Numbered from the stretch's first letter, positions 1 to 9,085 are shown. The stretch: 64,000 nucleotides of DNA from Thermococcus guaymasensis DSM 11113 (GCF_000816105.1 NZ_CP007140.1:434001-498000); one strand, 5' to 3'. Notes: generated from the letters alone by a model not told the origin. Translations and numbers: made by a program.

Positions 1-320
1 ACGTGGGAGTACTTGTTGTAGAAGAGTATCCTCCCCTCCTCGCGGTAAACGGCCGGCGCGTGAACCCAGCCGCCGAAGTAAATGAACTCGTCAACCGTCT
101 CAACCGCGTTGTAGGTGTCGCCACCGCTCGTCGGGGCATTGCCAAGAAGTGTGAAGTCGTAGACCTTTTCCTCACCGCTCTTCGCGTCTATGAAGTGCGC
201 CTCCGCCTCGAAGGCGAGGGTAAAGTAAAGCATCCCGTTGTGGTACCTCAAGCCGAAAATTCCACCGCTGCCCCACTCCGGGCCATATCCTCCAGGGAAC
301 CGGTAGTTCTTCAGGAGCAT
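1..320 (-). CDS. DUF2139-like protein, N-terminal part (cut by window edge)
   Basis: The minus strand reads an open frame from ATG at 320 to the window start, about 106 residues, preceded by the ribosome site GGGTGAT. The peptide begins MLLKNYRFPGGYGPEWGSGG and is rich in aromatic residues and short strand-turn patterns (GGIFGLRYHNGMLYFTL, DEFIYFGGWVHAP), as in WD40/beta-propeller-like proteins. It resembles the archaeal DUF2139 family common in Thermococcales, which has no known function. The plus-strand frame across the same bases is only its shadow. The C-terminal part lies outside the window. Confidence 0.6.
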   Translation of the reverse strand, partial: MLLKNYRFPGGYGPEWGSGGIFGLRYHNGMLYFTLAFEAEAHFIDAKSGEEKVYDFTLLGNAPTSGGDTYNAVETVDEFIYFGGWVHAPAVYREEGRILFYNKYSH

Positions 321-397
321 GGTATCACCCGGAGTGAGTATGAGTTTCCCTTTATTGCCCTTTCGGAGTTGGGTTTTTATACGGTGGGGCCCTATAG

Positions 398-751
398 ATG
401 ATTATGAGGCCGTATCGAGGACTGGCTATAATATTTGGCTTCTACGCACTGGGCGAGTTCACAAGTTCGGCTCTTGACCTGCCTGTGCCGGGTAGCGTGC
501 TCGGAATGCTCTTTCTCCTCGCGACACTCCTCTCGGGGGCAGTTAAGCTTGAGTGGGTAGAAAGTGAGGCAGAGCTCCTCGTGAAGAATATGAGCGTCAT
601 GTTCATTCCACCAGGGGTTGGGATAGTCACTTACACCGCCCTCATAAAGAGCCAGGCCGTGCCAATCGTGGGAGCGCTCGTCATCAGCTTCCTCGTGACC
701 CTCGTGGTGACTGCAAAGACCGTTGAAATCCTCAGGAGGGAAAGAGAATGA
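398..751 (+). CDS. lrgA: CidA/LrgA family membrane protein
   Basis: The 117-residue protein is almost entirely hydrophobic, with about four membrane segments. It carries the family-type stretch LDLPVPGSVLGMLFLLATLL followed by a conserved acidic/basic loop and MSVMFIPPGVG. In bacteria the LrgA/CidA partner works with LrgB/CidB as a holin-like or small-metabolite (pyruvate) transport pair; the archaeal role is unproven. The stop overlaps the start of the next gene by four bases (ATGA), so the pair is translationally coupled. ATG 398 is used; ATG 404 is equally possible. Confidence 0.85.
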   Translation: MIMRPYRGLAIIFGFYALGEFTSSALDLPVPGSVLGMLFLLATLLSGAVKLEWVESEAELLVKNMSVMFIPPGVGIVTYTALIKSQAVPIVGALVISFLVTLVVTAKTVEILRRERE

Positions 752-1419
752 ACCCGTACGGGATAACCCTGACCCTCGTCGTGTTCTACCTGTTCTCTGA
801 GCTCCACGCAAGGAGGAAGGCGTTTTACACGAACCCCGTCCTCCTTTCGATAGCCACAATAGCAGGCATCCTTAAGCTCGGCGGCTTCTCCTACGACTCC
901 TACATGGAGAGCGCAGTCTTTCTCAAGTTCCTCCTCGGGCCCGCTGTGGTCAGCCTGGCAGTTCCCGTCTATAAAGGCAGAGATAAGATAAAGGCGTATG
1001 TTAAAGAGATAGCGCTTGGGATAGCCGTCGGCGGGACAGTTGCAATTCTAAGCGCGTTCTACATTGCCGAACTCTTGGGCGGGAGCAGGGAAGTCCTCCT
1101 GAGCATTGCCCCGAAGAGCGTTACCACCGCCATAGCAATAGGCGTGAGCGAGGAGATAGGGGGAATTCCAGCACTAACCGCAGTCCTAGTGGTGCTTACC
1201 GGGCTTCTCGGCAATGCCTTCGCACCTGAGCTCCTGAACCTCTTCAAAGTCAGAGACAGAATAGCAAGGGGTTTGGCGACTGGCGTTAGCTCCCATGGCC
1301 TTGGGACTGCAAGAATAATAACAGAAGACGAGTTAGCGGGAGCCGTCAGTGGCCTAGCAATGGCACTAAATGGCGTTTTCACTGCGCTGATACTCCCTTA
1401 TCTCATCGAAGTCCTCTAA
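748..1419 (+). CDS. lrgB: LrgB/CidB family membrane protein
   Basis: A 223-residue polytopic membrane protein with the LrgB signature region LLSIAPKSVTTAIAIGVSEE in the middle and the conserved glycine-rich SSHGLGTARI near the C-terminus. It starts inside the stop of lrgA (ATGA overlap), so the two form one operon and presumably one complex. The family is linked to autolysis control or pyruvate/glycolate movement in bacteria and chloroplasts; archaea lack murein, so a transport role is the more plausible inference. Its last 54 bases overlap the oppositely directed Tfx gene. Confidence 0.88.
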   Translation: MNPYGITLTLVVFYLFSELHARRKAFYTNPVLLSIATIAGILKLGGFSYDSYMESAVFLKFLLGPAVVSLAVPVYKGRDKIKAYVKEIALGIAVGGTVAILSAFYIAELLGGSREVLLSIAPKSVTTAIAIGVSEEIGGIPALTAVLVVLTGLLGNAFAPELLNLFKVRDRIARGLATGVSSHGLGTARIITEDELAGAVSGLAMALNGVFTALILPYLIEVL

Positions 1420-1827
1420 TATACACTCGCTTATCCTCAGTCTGTCCTTGGCGTCGAGGAAGAGCGTGAAGTCGCGCTTCGCTATCCTGTCGCTTATCGG
1501 GGCGTGTTCCACGAGGAAGGCAATTATCTCTGCTGTGTTGTACGGCACCTTGACTCCGAGCTCGTCGGCCTTCCTGAAGAGCTTATCGGGAATCTCAAAG
1601 ATGTCCTCTCCGCGCTTGACCTCAACGCTTACTTTTGAGTTGATCTGTTCCCAGATTAAGAGGGTGTTTCTAGCCTTCTCAATCTTTTCAAGGGCCCTTC
1701 TCTCAAGAATGCTAACGTTAGCCCGGCTCGTTCCGAGCATCTCGGCTATCTCGCTCTGTTTGAGGCCCATAGCCCTTAACTGGAGAATCTTAATTTGGTG
1801 ATCGGTAAGAAAGCTCTTCGGTGACAT
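1366..1827 (-). CDS. Tfx family DNA-binding regulator
   Basis: A 153-residue protein whose N-terminus is a helix-turn-helix (LTDHQIKILQLRAMGLKQSE then IAEMLGTSRANVSILERRA), the defining pattern of the archaeal Tfx family, followed by a Tfx C-terminal domain. The founder from Methanothermobacter binds the promoter region of a molybdenum enzyme operon. ATG 1827 is chosen because TTTGGTGTTTAAG gives a GGTG site at normal spacing; a start 12 bases earlier would lack one. Its 3' end lies inside lrgB on the other strand, so the two transcripts are complementary over 54 bases. Confidence 0.85.
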   Translation of the reverse strand: MSPKSFLTDHQIKILQLRAMGLKQSEIAEMLGTSRANVSILERRALEKIEKARNTLLIWEQINSKVSVEVKRGEDIFEIPDKLFRKADELGVKVPYNTAEIIAFLVEHAPISDRIAKRDFTLFLDAKDRLRISECILEDFDEIREYQRSENAI

Positions 1828-1882
1828 CTTAAACACCAAAGTTTAACAAAGCGCCAAATATTAAAAGAGTTTCGGGAGCCGA

Positions 1883-1897
1883 AAGGTTTATAATTTT
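1883..1897 (+). promoter_or_regulatory. TATA promoter of tRNA-Thr
   Basis: CGAAAGGTTTATAATTTT is a BRE plus TATA-like element about 30 bases upstream of the tRNA-Thr 5' end, in the normal archaeal position. Confidence 0.6.
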
Positions 1898-1918
1898 CGG
1901 CTGGCTCCTTAGATTGGT

Positions 1919-1995
1919 GCCCCGGTAGCCTAGCCTGGCGGGGCGGCGGACTTGTAATCCGCCGGTCGCGGGTTCAAATCCCGCCCGGGGCTCCA
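1919..1995 (+). tRNA. tRNA-Thr (anticodon TGT), CCA encoded
   Basis: Full cloverleaf. Acceptor GCCCCGG pairs with CCGGGGC, the anticodon stem-loop is GCGGA-CTTGTAA-TCCGC (anticodon TGT, reads ACA), and the T arm is CGGGTTCAAATCCCG. It ends with discriminator T and an encoded CCA. No intron. Confidence 0.95.
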
Positions 1996-2001
1996 TATTC
2001 T

Positions 2002-2062
2002 GGTCCGATGATTGGAACGAGAGTGAGCTGACGGGATGATGACCGACTTCTCGCTGAGGACC
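2002..2062 (+). ncRNA. C/D box guide sRNA
   Basis: Immediately downstream of tRNA-Thr lies a complete C/D architecture. GGTCC and GGACC can form a terminal stem around the C core GATGA (2007-2011). A guide of about 14 nt is followed by D' box CTGA (2028-2031), a four-base spacer, C' box ATGATGA (2036-2042), a second guide CCGACTTCTCG, and D box CTGA (2054-2057). Such RNAs direct 2'-O-methylation by fibrillarin-Nop5-L7Ae in archaea. It may be processed from the tRNA-Thr transcript. The target rRNA or tRNA sites were not computed. Confidence 0.7.
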
Positions 2063-2236
2063 AAGAGTTAGTCCATTTTTCATACTTCAATGACCTTCAA
2101 TGTTCTCCAATGTATATAAAATCCTCGGTGTACATTCCTCTTTTTGCCTAAAGATTTCGGGAGGGTTTTTCTTTTTGCTGAAAATTTCAGTATATAACTT
2201 TTTGTTTAAAATTAGCCGTTCTCCAGCCCCCTTTAT

Positions 2237-2251
2237 CGAAAGGTTTATATA
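2237..2251 (+). promoter_or_regulatory. gdhA promoter (BRE/TATA)
   Basis: CGAAAGGTTTATATA is a near-consensus Thermococcales BRE plus TATA box. It places the transcript start near 2275 and leaves a leader of about 30 bases with GAGGTG before the gdhA ATG, as expected for a highly expressed gene. Confidence 0.75.
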
Positions 2252-2303
2252 TGCAAAGGCCGTAACCCGTATCGCAAATTACCGAAAACCCGAGGTGGGA
2301 AAA

Positions 2304-3563
2304 ATGGTCGAGATTGACCCGTTTGAGATGGCCGTTAAGCAGCTCGAGAGGGCTGCCCAGTTTATGGACATAAGCGAAGAGGCACTGGAGTTCCTCAAGA
2401 AGCCCATGAGGATTGTTGAGGTTAGCGTTCCGATCGAGATGGATGACGGTTCTGTTAAGGTTTTCACCGGATTCCGCGTTCAGCACAACTGGGCCCGCGG
2501 TCCGACCAAGGGTGGCATAAGGTGGCACCCGGCCGAGACCCTCAGTACCGTTAAGGCCCTCGCCACCTGGATGACCTGGAAAGTAGCTGTCGTTGACCTC
2601 CCCTACGGTGGAGGTAAGGGCGGTATCATCGTTGACCCGAAGAAGCTCTCCGACAGGGAGAAGGAGAGGCTCGCGAGGAGCTACATAAGGGCCATCTACG
2701 ACGTCATCAGCCCGTACACCGACATCCCGGCTCCGGACGTTTACACCAACCCGCAGATCATGGCCTGGATGATGGACGAGTACGAGGTCATCAGCAGGAG
2801 AAAGGTTCCGAGCTTTGGAATCATCACAGGTAAGCCGCCGGGAGTCGGTGGTATCGTCGCGAGGATGGACGCCACCGCCCGCGGTGCCAGCTACACCGTC
2901 CGTGAGGCCGCCAAGGCCCTCGGCATGGACCTCAAGGGCAAGACCATCGCCATCCAGGGCTACGGTAACGCCGGCTACTACATGGCCAAGATAATGAGTG
3001 AGGAGTACGGCATGAAGGTCGTCGCCGTCAGCGACAGCAAGGGCGGCATCTACAACCCGGACGGCCTCAACGCCGATGATGTCCTCAAGTGGAAGAGGGA
3101 GCACGGCTCAGTCAAGGACTTCCCAGGCGCGACTAACATCACCAACGAGGAGCTCCTCGAGCTCGAGGTTGACGTTCTCGCTCCGGCTGCCATCGAGGGT
3201 GTCATCACCAAGGACAACGCCGACAAGGTCAAGGCCAAGATCGTTGCAGAGCTCGCCAACGGTCCGACCACTCCGGAGGCCGACGAGATCCTCCACGAGA
3301 AGGGCGTCCTCATCATACCGGACTTCCTCTGTAACGCCGGTGGTGTTACCGTCAGCTACTTCGAGTGGGTCCAGAACATAACCGGCGACTACTGGGACAC
3401 CGAGACCACCAGGGCCAAGCTCGACAAGAAGATGACCAAGGCCTTCTGGGATGTCTACAACACCCACAAGGAGAAGGGCATCAACATGAGAGACGCGGCC
3501 TACGTCGTCGCCGTCCAGAGGGTCTACGACGCCATGAAGTGGCGCGGATGGGTGAAGAAGTGA
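2304..3563 (+). CDS. gdhA: Glutamate dehydrogenase
   Basis: The 419-residue enzyme matches the length of characterised Thermococcus/Pyrococcus glutamate dehydrogenases (cytosolic hexamers, glutamate + NAD(P)+ to 2-oxoglutarate + NH4+). Visible motifs are the substrate loop [11 protein letters not shown] (66-76), the catalytic Lys105 in PYGGGKGGI, and the Rossmann GYGNAG in the second domain. The open frame extends about 68 codons further upstream, but ATG 2304 has the GAGGTG ribosome site and sits just after a strong promoter. Codon choice is strongly biased to C-ending codons, consistent with very high expression. It is monocistronic; the next gene converges on it. Confidence 0.98.
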   Translation: MVEIDPFEMAVKQLERAAQFMDISEEALEFLKKPMRIVEVSVPIEMDDGSVKVFTGFRVQHNWARGPTKGGIRWHPAETLSTVKALATWMTWKVAVVDLPYGGGKGGIIVDPKKLSDREKERLARSYIRAIYDVISPYTDIPAPDVYTNPQIMAWMMDEYEVISRRKVPSFGIITGKPPGVGGIVARMDATARGASYTVREAAKALGMDLKGKTIAIQGYGNAGYYMAKIMSEEYGMKVVAVSDSKGGIYNPDGLNADDVLKWKREHGSVKDFPGATNITNEELLELEVDVLAPAAIEGVITKDNADKVKAKIVAELANGPTTPEADEILHEKGVLIIPDFLCNAGGVTVSYFEWVQNITGDYWDTETTRAKLDKKMTKAFWDVYNTHKEKGINMRDAAYVVAVQRVYDAMKWRGWVKK

Positions 3564-3628
3564 TTTCTTCTTCCCTTCTTTTTCTGTTCTGAATGCTCTT
3601 GTCCAAGCTAAGAAGGTAAAAACAAAAG

Positions 3629-4795
3629 TCATCCCTTTGTCCAGTAGTCTTTCTCTTCCACCATGGCCCTTATCATCTCGTCTTCGTTTTTGAACATCGT
3701 CCTCCTCGACGGATTCTGCATGCCGTAGAACTCCATGAACGGGCTCGGGCGCCTCTTGAACGGGTAGTAGAGGTATATCGCCGCGAGCGTCCTGTAAGCC
3801 TCTGCCATCTCGCTCACGACTCCGGCGGAGACGCCCTCCGCGTAGTGGTAGACGGCTATTGCCTTGCTGACGTCGACGAGGTTGAAGTCCCTCTCTACGA
3901 GCTGACGCCTTAGAATCTCAGTGGCCTGCTCTATGTCCTCCCTTTCAAGCTCGTCCACTTCGTTCCCGTCAAGGAGGTGCTTTATCTTGATCCTCTTGAT
4001 GTTTGGATCCTTGGCGACTTGGTTGTCGTACTCAGCAACGACCCACCAGTCGTCGAGTGCCCCGGGGTCGAGGACGGTAAAGTGCTCGCTGAGCTTGTTG
4101 TAGAAGTCCCTAACGCGGTGGTAGTACTCCTCCTCGTGGCCCGTCATCGGGTAGCTGAGGTAGACGATGGGCTTTTCATTCTCGTGGAATACGAGGTCGA
4201 GGAAGACCTCCGGCGGGTGCCTTATTCCGAACTGGAGGACGTAGCGGACGTTTATTCCCTCCTTCTTGAGCTCGTGAACGAGGGTCTTCACGTGGTTTAT
4301 CGCGTCTTCGCGCCACATTACGAGCGTCGTCAGCTTTATGTTGTCCGGGTTATTTCCGAAGCGCTCGAACCACTCCGGGTCGTTGATTGTCCTTCTCCTA
4401 ACCGAAAGGACGTCATCGAGGACTATGATGACCCTGTCCGGCTTCAGGAGCTTGAGGTTGCTTAGGGTGAAGCCGATAACGCTCCCGCTCCCCCAGCGGA
4501 AGAGGCTCGGCGTTGAGACGAGGTGAAACTTCTTGTCGCTTCCGTCTATCTCCTGCCTGATTCTCTCAAAGGCCTCGTCGCGGATCTCATTCATCAAGTC
4601 TTGGTGGCTTATCGCGAAGTCGAGGACGTTTTTCCTTGTTATTTTGACGCCTTTCTCCTTGCCGACCTCGCGGAGGTAATCGAACACATGATAGTACGCA
4701 AAACTCTCCCCGCTTGCTTTTTCGAGGGCTTCCTCAAGGTATTCGTCGCGCCCGTTGAGTGGCGGCCCAGTTAGAAGGATTACTTCCCTCTCCAC
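3629..4795 (-). CDS. P-loop NTPase-like conserved protein with altered Walker A
   Basis: A 388-residue protein starting at GTG 4795, directly after GGGGAGGTG. The first residues, VEREVILLTGPPLNGRDEYL, occupy the place of a Walker A loop, but the canonical GK[ST] is replaced by GRD. The overall layout (adenylate-kinase-like N-terminal half, later DRVIIVLDD strand) suggests a P-loop nucleotide kinase fold. The C-terminal half contains PIVYLSYPMTG and AEGVSAGVVSEMAEAYR, reminiscent of nucleoside-deoxyribosyltransferase-like or TIR-like folds. Its function is unknown. It is divergent from fni with about 72 bases between, so the two could share regulation. Confidence 0.6.
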   Translation of the reverse strand: MEREVILLTGPPLNGRDEYLEEALEKASGESFAYYHVFDYLREVGKEKGVKITRKNVLDFAISHQDLMNEIRDEAFERIRQEIDGSDKKFHLVSTPSLFRWGSGSVIGFTLSNLKLLKPDRVIIVLDDVLSVRRRTINDPEWFERFGNNPDNIKLTTLVMWREDAINHVKTLVHELKKEGINVRYVLQFGIRHPPEVFLDLVFHENEKPIVYLSYPMTGHEEEYYHRVRDFYNKLSEHFTVLDPGALDDWWVVAEYDNQVAKDPNIKRIKIKHLLDGNEVDELEREDIEQATEILRRQLVERDFNLVDVSKAIAVYHYAEGVSAGVVSEMAEAYRTLAAIYLYYPFKRRPSPFMEFYGMQNPSRRTMFKNEDEMIRAMVEEKDYWTKG

Positions 4796-4867
4796 AATTT
4801 CACCTCCCCGTAAATTCTCCCCCGAAAACCTATTAACGTTTCCCTCCTTCTCCCCTTGGTGGTGGCC

Positions 4868-5986
4868 GTGAAACCGCTTGACAAAGAAGAACTCACTATC
4901 ATCAGGAAGTTTGAGCACATCGAGCACTGCCTGAAGAGGAACGTCCAAGCCCACGTTTCAAACGGTTTTGAGGACGTCCATTTCGTCCACATGAGTCTGC
5001 CGGAAATAGACAAGGACGAAGTTGACCTGAGCGTCGAGTTTCTCGGGCGGAAGTTTGATTACCCGATTTTCATAGCCGGAATGACCGGTGGAACGAAGGG
5101 CTCCCAGTTAGCGGGACGGATAAACAAGACCCTCGCGAAGGCCGCGCAGGAGCTGAACATCCCTATGGGCGTCGGCAGCCAGAGGGCGATGATAAGGAAT
5201 CCCGAGACATGGGAGAGCTACTACGTTCGCGATGTTGCCCCGGACGTTTTCCTCGTCGGCAATCTCGGCGCTCCTCAGTTCGCCGAGGCGATGCCCAACC
5301 GCTACGGCGTTGAGGAGGCACTGAAAGCCATCGAGACGATTGGGGCGGATGCTTTAGCCATACACATGAACCCACTCCAGGAGAGCGTCCAGCCCGAGGG
5401 GGACACTCAGTACAGGGGCGTTCTGAAAGCTCTGGCTGAGCTCAAGGCGGAGTTTCCCTATCCGATAATCGCCAAGGAGACCGGGGCGGGAGTTTCCAAG
5501 GAGGTCGCGGTGAGGCTTGAGAGTATTGGGATTGACGCGATAGACGTCGGCGGCCTCGGCGGGACGAGCTGGAGTGCTGTTGAGTATTATAGGGCAAAAG
5601 ACGAGATGGGAAAGAACCTTGCGCTCCGCTTCTGGGACTGGGGCATAAAGACCGCGATAAGCGTCGCTGAGGTTAGATATTCGACCGACCTGCCCATTAT
5701 AGCAACGGGCGGGATGCGCGACGGCATAACTATGGCGAAAGCCCTGGCAATGGGTGCTACTTTTGCTGGGGTAGCTTTACCGCTCCTCAAGCCCGCTGTC
5801 AAGGGCGACGTTGAAGGTGTAATAAAAATCCTGAGGCGCTACATCGAGGAGATAAGGAACGCGATGTTCCTCGTTGGGGCGAGAAACGTCGAGGAGCTCA
5901 GAAAAGTCCCGCTGGTTATAACGGGCTTCACAAGGGAGTGGCTTGAGCAGAGGATTGATCTGCCGGCTTATCTTAGGAGGAGGTGA
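4868..5986 (+). CDS. fni: Isopentenyl-diphosphate delta-isomerase, type 2 (FMN-dependent)
   Basis: A 372-residue TIM-barrel flavoprotein that interconverts IPP and DMAPP for archaeal lipid synthesis. Family features seen are FIAGMTGGT near residue 70, GVGSQRAM, the conserved HMNPLQE with its QPEGDT follow-up, [17 protein letters not shown] and ATGGMRDG (FMN phosphate binding). GTG 4868 is chosen because GGTGGTGGCC precedes it; an upstream TTG at 4856 is possible. It is followed by RNase J and GGPP synthase on the same strand, a conserved Thermococcales arrangement that places it beside its downstream prenyltransferase. Confidence 0.95.
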   Translation: MKPLDKEELTIIRKFEHIEHCLKRNVQAHVSNGFEDVHFVHMSLPEIDKDEVDLSVEFLGRKFDYPIFIAGMTGGTKGSQLAGRINKTLAKAAQELNIPMGVGSQRAMIRNPETWESYYVRDVAPDVFLVGNLGAPQFAEAMPNRYGVEEALKAIETIGADALAIHMNPLQESVQPEGDTQYRGVLKALAELKAEFPYPIIAKETGAGVSKEVAVRLESIGIDAIDVGGLGGTSWSAVEYYRAKDEMGKNLALRFWDWGIKTAISVAEVRYSTDLPIIATGGMRDGITMAKALAMGATFAGVALPLLKPAVKGDVEGVIKILRRYIEEIRNAMFLVGARNVEELRKVPLVITGFTREWLEQRIDLPAYLRRR

Positions 5987-6128
5987 CGTTCCCGGCCGTT
6001 TCTTTGCCAACTTTTCTATGCTTCTTTCTCTCCCAAAAAATGCACATCTTTTTAAACCCATGTCAACAACTAAGACCAACGCAGCCCCGTGCCTCAGGAG
6101 AGGCTCGGCGGCGCAGGAGGCGAAAGAG

Positions 6129-7463
6129 ATGATAAGAATTTACACAATCAGCGGTTACGAGGAAGTCGGCAAGAACATGACGGCCGTTGGCTACTCCGAC
6201 GGCAAAAAAGAAGAGGTCGTCATAATCGACGTTGGAATAAGGCTCGACCGCGTTCTCATCCACGAGGACGTCAACATACAGGAGTTTCCCACCAAGGAGC
6301 TCCAGAGAATCGGAGCGATTCCCGATGATTCCATCATAAGGAACAAGCGCGTCGTGGCCATAGCCTTAACCCATGGGCACCTCGACCACATCGGGGCGAT
6401 AGGAAAGATCGCACCCCACTACCCAGACGTTCCTGTTTACGGAACCCCTTACACCATAAAGCTCGCCAAGAGCGAGGTAAAGAGCGAGAAATACTTTGAC
6501 GTGAAAAACCCGATGTACGAGACCGAGTTCGGTGAAATAGTGCAGGTAAGCGAGAACCTTGCCATAGAGTTCGTTCGCTCGACGCACTCAATTCCTCAGG
6601 CCGCAATGGTAGTAGTCCACACTCCAGACGGTGCCGTTGTTCACACCGGCGACTTCAAGTTTGACAACAACAACCCCCTCGGTGAGAGACCGGACTACAA
6701 GAGGCTGAAGGAGCTCGGTAAAGAGGGTGTTAAAGTTCTTATACCCGAATCAACGCGCGTGGGAGAGCCGACAAAGACGCCAAGCGAAGCAGTTGCCCAG
6801 ATGCTTTTAGAGGACTTCTTCCTCTACGAGGGAATGGAAGCTGATGGGCTTATAGCGACAACCTTCGCAAGCCACATTGCCAGACTCCAGGAGCTAATCT
6901 GGATAGCCAACAGAATGGGCAGGCAGGCGGTCTTCATAGGCCGCTCCCTGGCCAAGTACACGGGCATAGCAAAACAGCTTGGACTCATAAAGATGAAGGG
7001 GTCGCGGGTTCTGAGGAGCCCCAACGCGATAAAGAAAGTCCTCGCAGAGGTCTCACAGGCTAGGGAGAACTACCTCCTAATCGTCACCGGCCACCAGGGC
7101 GAGCCCGGAGCGGTCCTCACCAGGATGGCAAACGGCGAGCTCTACGACATCGGAAAGCGTGACACGGTCGTCTTTTCCGCAGGGACAATACCCAATCCCC
7201 TAAACAGAGCCCAGCGCTACGTCCTTGAGACAAAGCTCAAGATGAAGGGCGTTAGAATGATAAAGGACATGCACGTTTCAGGCCACGCGAGTAGGGAGGA
7301 CCACCGCTACCTCATAAGGATGCTCAACCCTGAGAACATAGTCCCGGCACACGGCGAGTTCAGGATGCTAACCCACTACGCCGAGCTGGCCGAAGAGGAG
7401 GGCTATCTAATCGGCAGGGACGTCTTCGTGTCCAGGAACGGGTACACAGTGGAAATAGAGTAA
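6129..7463 (+). CDS. rnj: Archaeal RNase J (beta-CASP 5'-3' exoribonuclease)
   Basis: A 444-residue metallo-beta-lactamase/beta-CASP nuclease. The zinc motif HGHLDH is at 82-87, with HTGDFKFD further on, the beta-CASP motif SGHAS and the terminal PAHGEFRM. Archaeal RNase J degrades RNA 5' to 3' and prefers 5' monophosphates. The frame continues upstream over fni, but ATG 6129 has AGGAGGCGAAAG in front and begins the family-typical MIRIYTISGYEEVGKNM. It sits between two isoprenoid genes with no functional link to them. Confidence 0.95.
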   Translation: MIRIYTISGYEEVGKNMTAVGYSDGKKEEVVIIDVGIRLDRVLIHEDVNIQEFPTKELQRIGAIPDDSIIRNKRVVAIALTHGHLDHIGAIGKIAPHYPDVPVYGTPYTIKLAKSEVKSEKYFDVKNPMYETEFGEIVQVSENLAIEFVRSTHSIPQAAMVVVHTPDGAVVHTGDFKFDNNNPLGERPDYKRLKELGKEGVKVLIPESTRVGEPTKTPSEAVAQMLLEDFFLYEGMEADGLIATTFASHIARLQELIWIANRMGRQAVFIGRSLAKYTGIAKQLGLIKMKGSRVLRSPNAIKKVLAEVSQARENYLLIVTGHQGEPGAVLTRMANGELYDIGKRDTVVFSAGTIPNPLNRAQRYVLETKLKMKGVRMIKDMHVSGHASREDHRYLIRMLNPENIVPAHGEFRMLTHYAELAEEEGYLIGRDVFVSRNGYTVEIE

Positions 7464-7533
7464 TACGCCAAAAAACTGATAAAGGCTTTGGCCCTTTTTC
7501 CTTCAGTTTTAGGTGTTCAGATGGGGTGATAGT

Positions 7534-8562
7534 ATGGACTACTCAGAACTCTTCACGAGGATCAAAAGAATGGCTAAGGACGTTGATAAAATTATTCTGG
7601 AGCTGGTGCCGGAGAAAGAGCCTAAAGACCTCTATGAGGCGGCAAGGCACTATCCGCTCGCCGGCGGAAAGCGCGTCAGGCCCTTTGTTGTTCTGCGCGC
7701 CGCCGAAGCGGTTGGAGGCGACCCAACCAAGGCACTCTATCCAGCGGCCGCTGTCGAGTTCATCCACAACTACTCCCTTGTCCACGACGACATCATGGAC
7801 ATGGACGAGCTGAGGCGCGGAAGGCCCACTGTCCACAAGGTCTGGGGCGTCAACATGGCGATTTTAGCGGGCGATTTGCTCTTCAGCAAGGCCTTCGAGG
7901 CGGTAGCTAAGGCGGGGATAAGCCCAGAGAAGAAGGCGAGGATTCTCGATGTCCTTGTGAAGACGTCCAACGAGCTCTGCGAGGGTCAGGCCCTTGACAT
8001 AGAGTTCGAGACAAGGGAGGAAGTGACCGTCGATGAATACCTCAGGATGATCAGCGGAAAAACCGGGGCGCTCTTCGACGGCTCGGCAACTATAGGTGCT
8101 ATAGTCGGCACTGACAACGAGGAGTACATCCAGGCCCTGTCGAAGTGGGGAAGGAACGTTGGAATCGCCTTCCAGATATGGGACGACGTGCTCGATTTGA
8201 TAGCCGACGAGGAGAAGCTCGGCAAGCCCGTCGGAAGCGACATAAGGAAGGGCAAGAAGACCCTTATAGTCAGCCACTTCTTCCAGAACGCGAGCGAAGA
8301 TGATAAGGCCGAGTTCCTTAAGGTCTTCGGCAAGTACGCGGGCGATGCGAAGGGCGACGCGCTCATCCACGATGAGAAAGTAAAGGAAGAGGTCGCCAAA
8401 GCCATTGAGCTCCTCAAGAAGTACGGCAGCGTAGACTACGCGGCAGAATACGCCAAGAACCTCGTGAAGGAGGCCAATGAGGCCTTGAAAGTCCTTCCGG
8501 AGAGCGAGGCGAGGAAAGACCTTGAGCTCCTCGCCGAGTTCTTAGTGGAGAGGGAGTTCTAA
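7534..8562 (+). CDS. idsA: Geranylgeranyl/farnesyl diphosphate synthase
   Basis: A 342-residue all-helical short-chain prenyltransferase, the length of the characterised Thermococcus bifunctional enzyme. The first Asp-rich motif, DDIMDMD, is at 85-91, the second, DDVLD, follows FQIW near residue 210, and GGKRVRP binds IPP. It elongates DMAPP to C15/C20 chains for ether lipids. ATG 7534 follows GGGGTGAT at three bases spacing. It closes the fni-rnj-idsA block. Confidence 0.96.
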   Translation: MDYSELFTRIKRMAKDVDKIILELVPEKEPKDLYEAARHYPLAGGKRVRPFVVLRAAEAVGGDPTKALYPAAAVEFIHNYSLVHDDIMDMDELRRGRPTVHKVWGVNMAILAGDLLFSKAFEAVAKAGISPEKKARILDVLVKTSNELCEGQALDIEFETREEVTVDEYLRMISGKTGALFDGSATIGAIVGTDNEEYIQALSKWGRNVGIAFQIWDDVLDLIADEEKLGKPVGSDIRKGKKTLIVSHFFQNASEDDKAEFLKVFGKYAGDAKGDALIHDEKVKEEVAKAIELLKKYGSVDYAAEYAKNLVKEANEALKVLPESEARKDLELLAEFLVEREF

Positions 8563-8675
8563 AGTCCCTTTGTCCTTATTTGTACCTCCGCTCTATTTTT
8601 CAGTTCTGCAAAAAACCGATTTTTAGGGGAAACTTATTTATATTGTAAGGAACGTAATATTATCCGGTGGTCGCA

Positions 8676-9085
8676 GTGAAAAAGATGTTGAAAAAGCGGG
8701 CATTTCCTTCCTCATAGTCTCTCTTTCTTTTTTGGTAGGCTTTCTCCTCGGGGTTGATGCCGGGGGAATACTTCCGCTGGCACTCTACCTTACAGGCCTG
8801 CTCCTCGGCTCCCTCGTGGTGGCGTTCGTTGCCTTCAGGCTCGGCGTTAGACCAAAAGAGCTCGCCAAGACTTCCATCCTCATTGTCCCTGCAATGCTCG
8901 TGGTTGTCTTGGGGCTGATAAGAATTGTAGCCCCCCTCTTTGAAGCGCCACTGTCGGGCCCAACAGAGGGTGAGGGGTTTATGATAGTGCTGCTCTTCCT
9001 CATACTCCCCGCCCTCCTGATTGGCCTCATTGGAAGTCTCTTCGAGCTCCCGTTGTGGAAACAGGGCGGCAACGCCGCTGTATGA
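8676..9085 (+). pseudogene. Small three-helix membrane protein, frameshifted near its N-terminus
   Basis: Good initiation signals (TATA-like TTATTTATAT at about 8633, GGTGG, then GTG AAA AAG ATG TTG) lead into a frame that stops at 8712 after 12 codons. The adjacent frame reads EKAGISFLIVSLSFLVGFLL and continues for over 110 hydrophobic residues to 9085. Adding one A to the run of five As at 8691-8695 joins the two into a perfect MKKMLKKAGISFL start. So the gene is interrupted by a one-base homopolymer change, real or a sequencing error; slippage on AAAAAG could also join the frames. A restart at TTG 8732 has no ribosome site. The product is an unknown membrane protein. Confidence 0.6.

Noticed and set aside
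3-401. 132-codon plus-strand frame at the window start
   Set aside because: The minus strand of the same bases gives a protein-like sequence with a GGGTGAT start; the plus frame has low-complexity shadow composition.
1829-2083. 84-codon minus-strand frame covering tRNA-Thr and the guide RNA
   Set aside because: It is antisense to the tRNA (the familiar EPRAGFEPATGGLQVRR artefact) and has no start signals.
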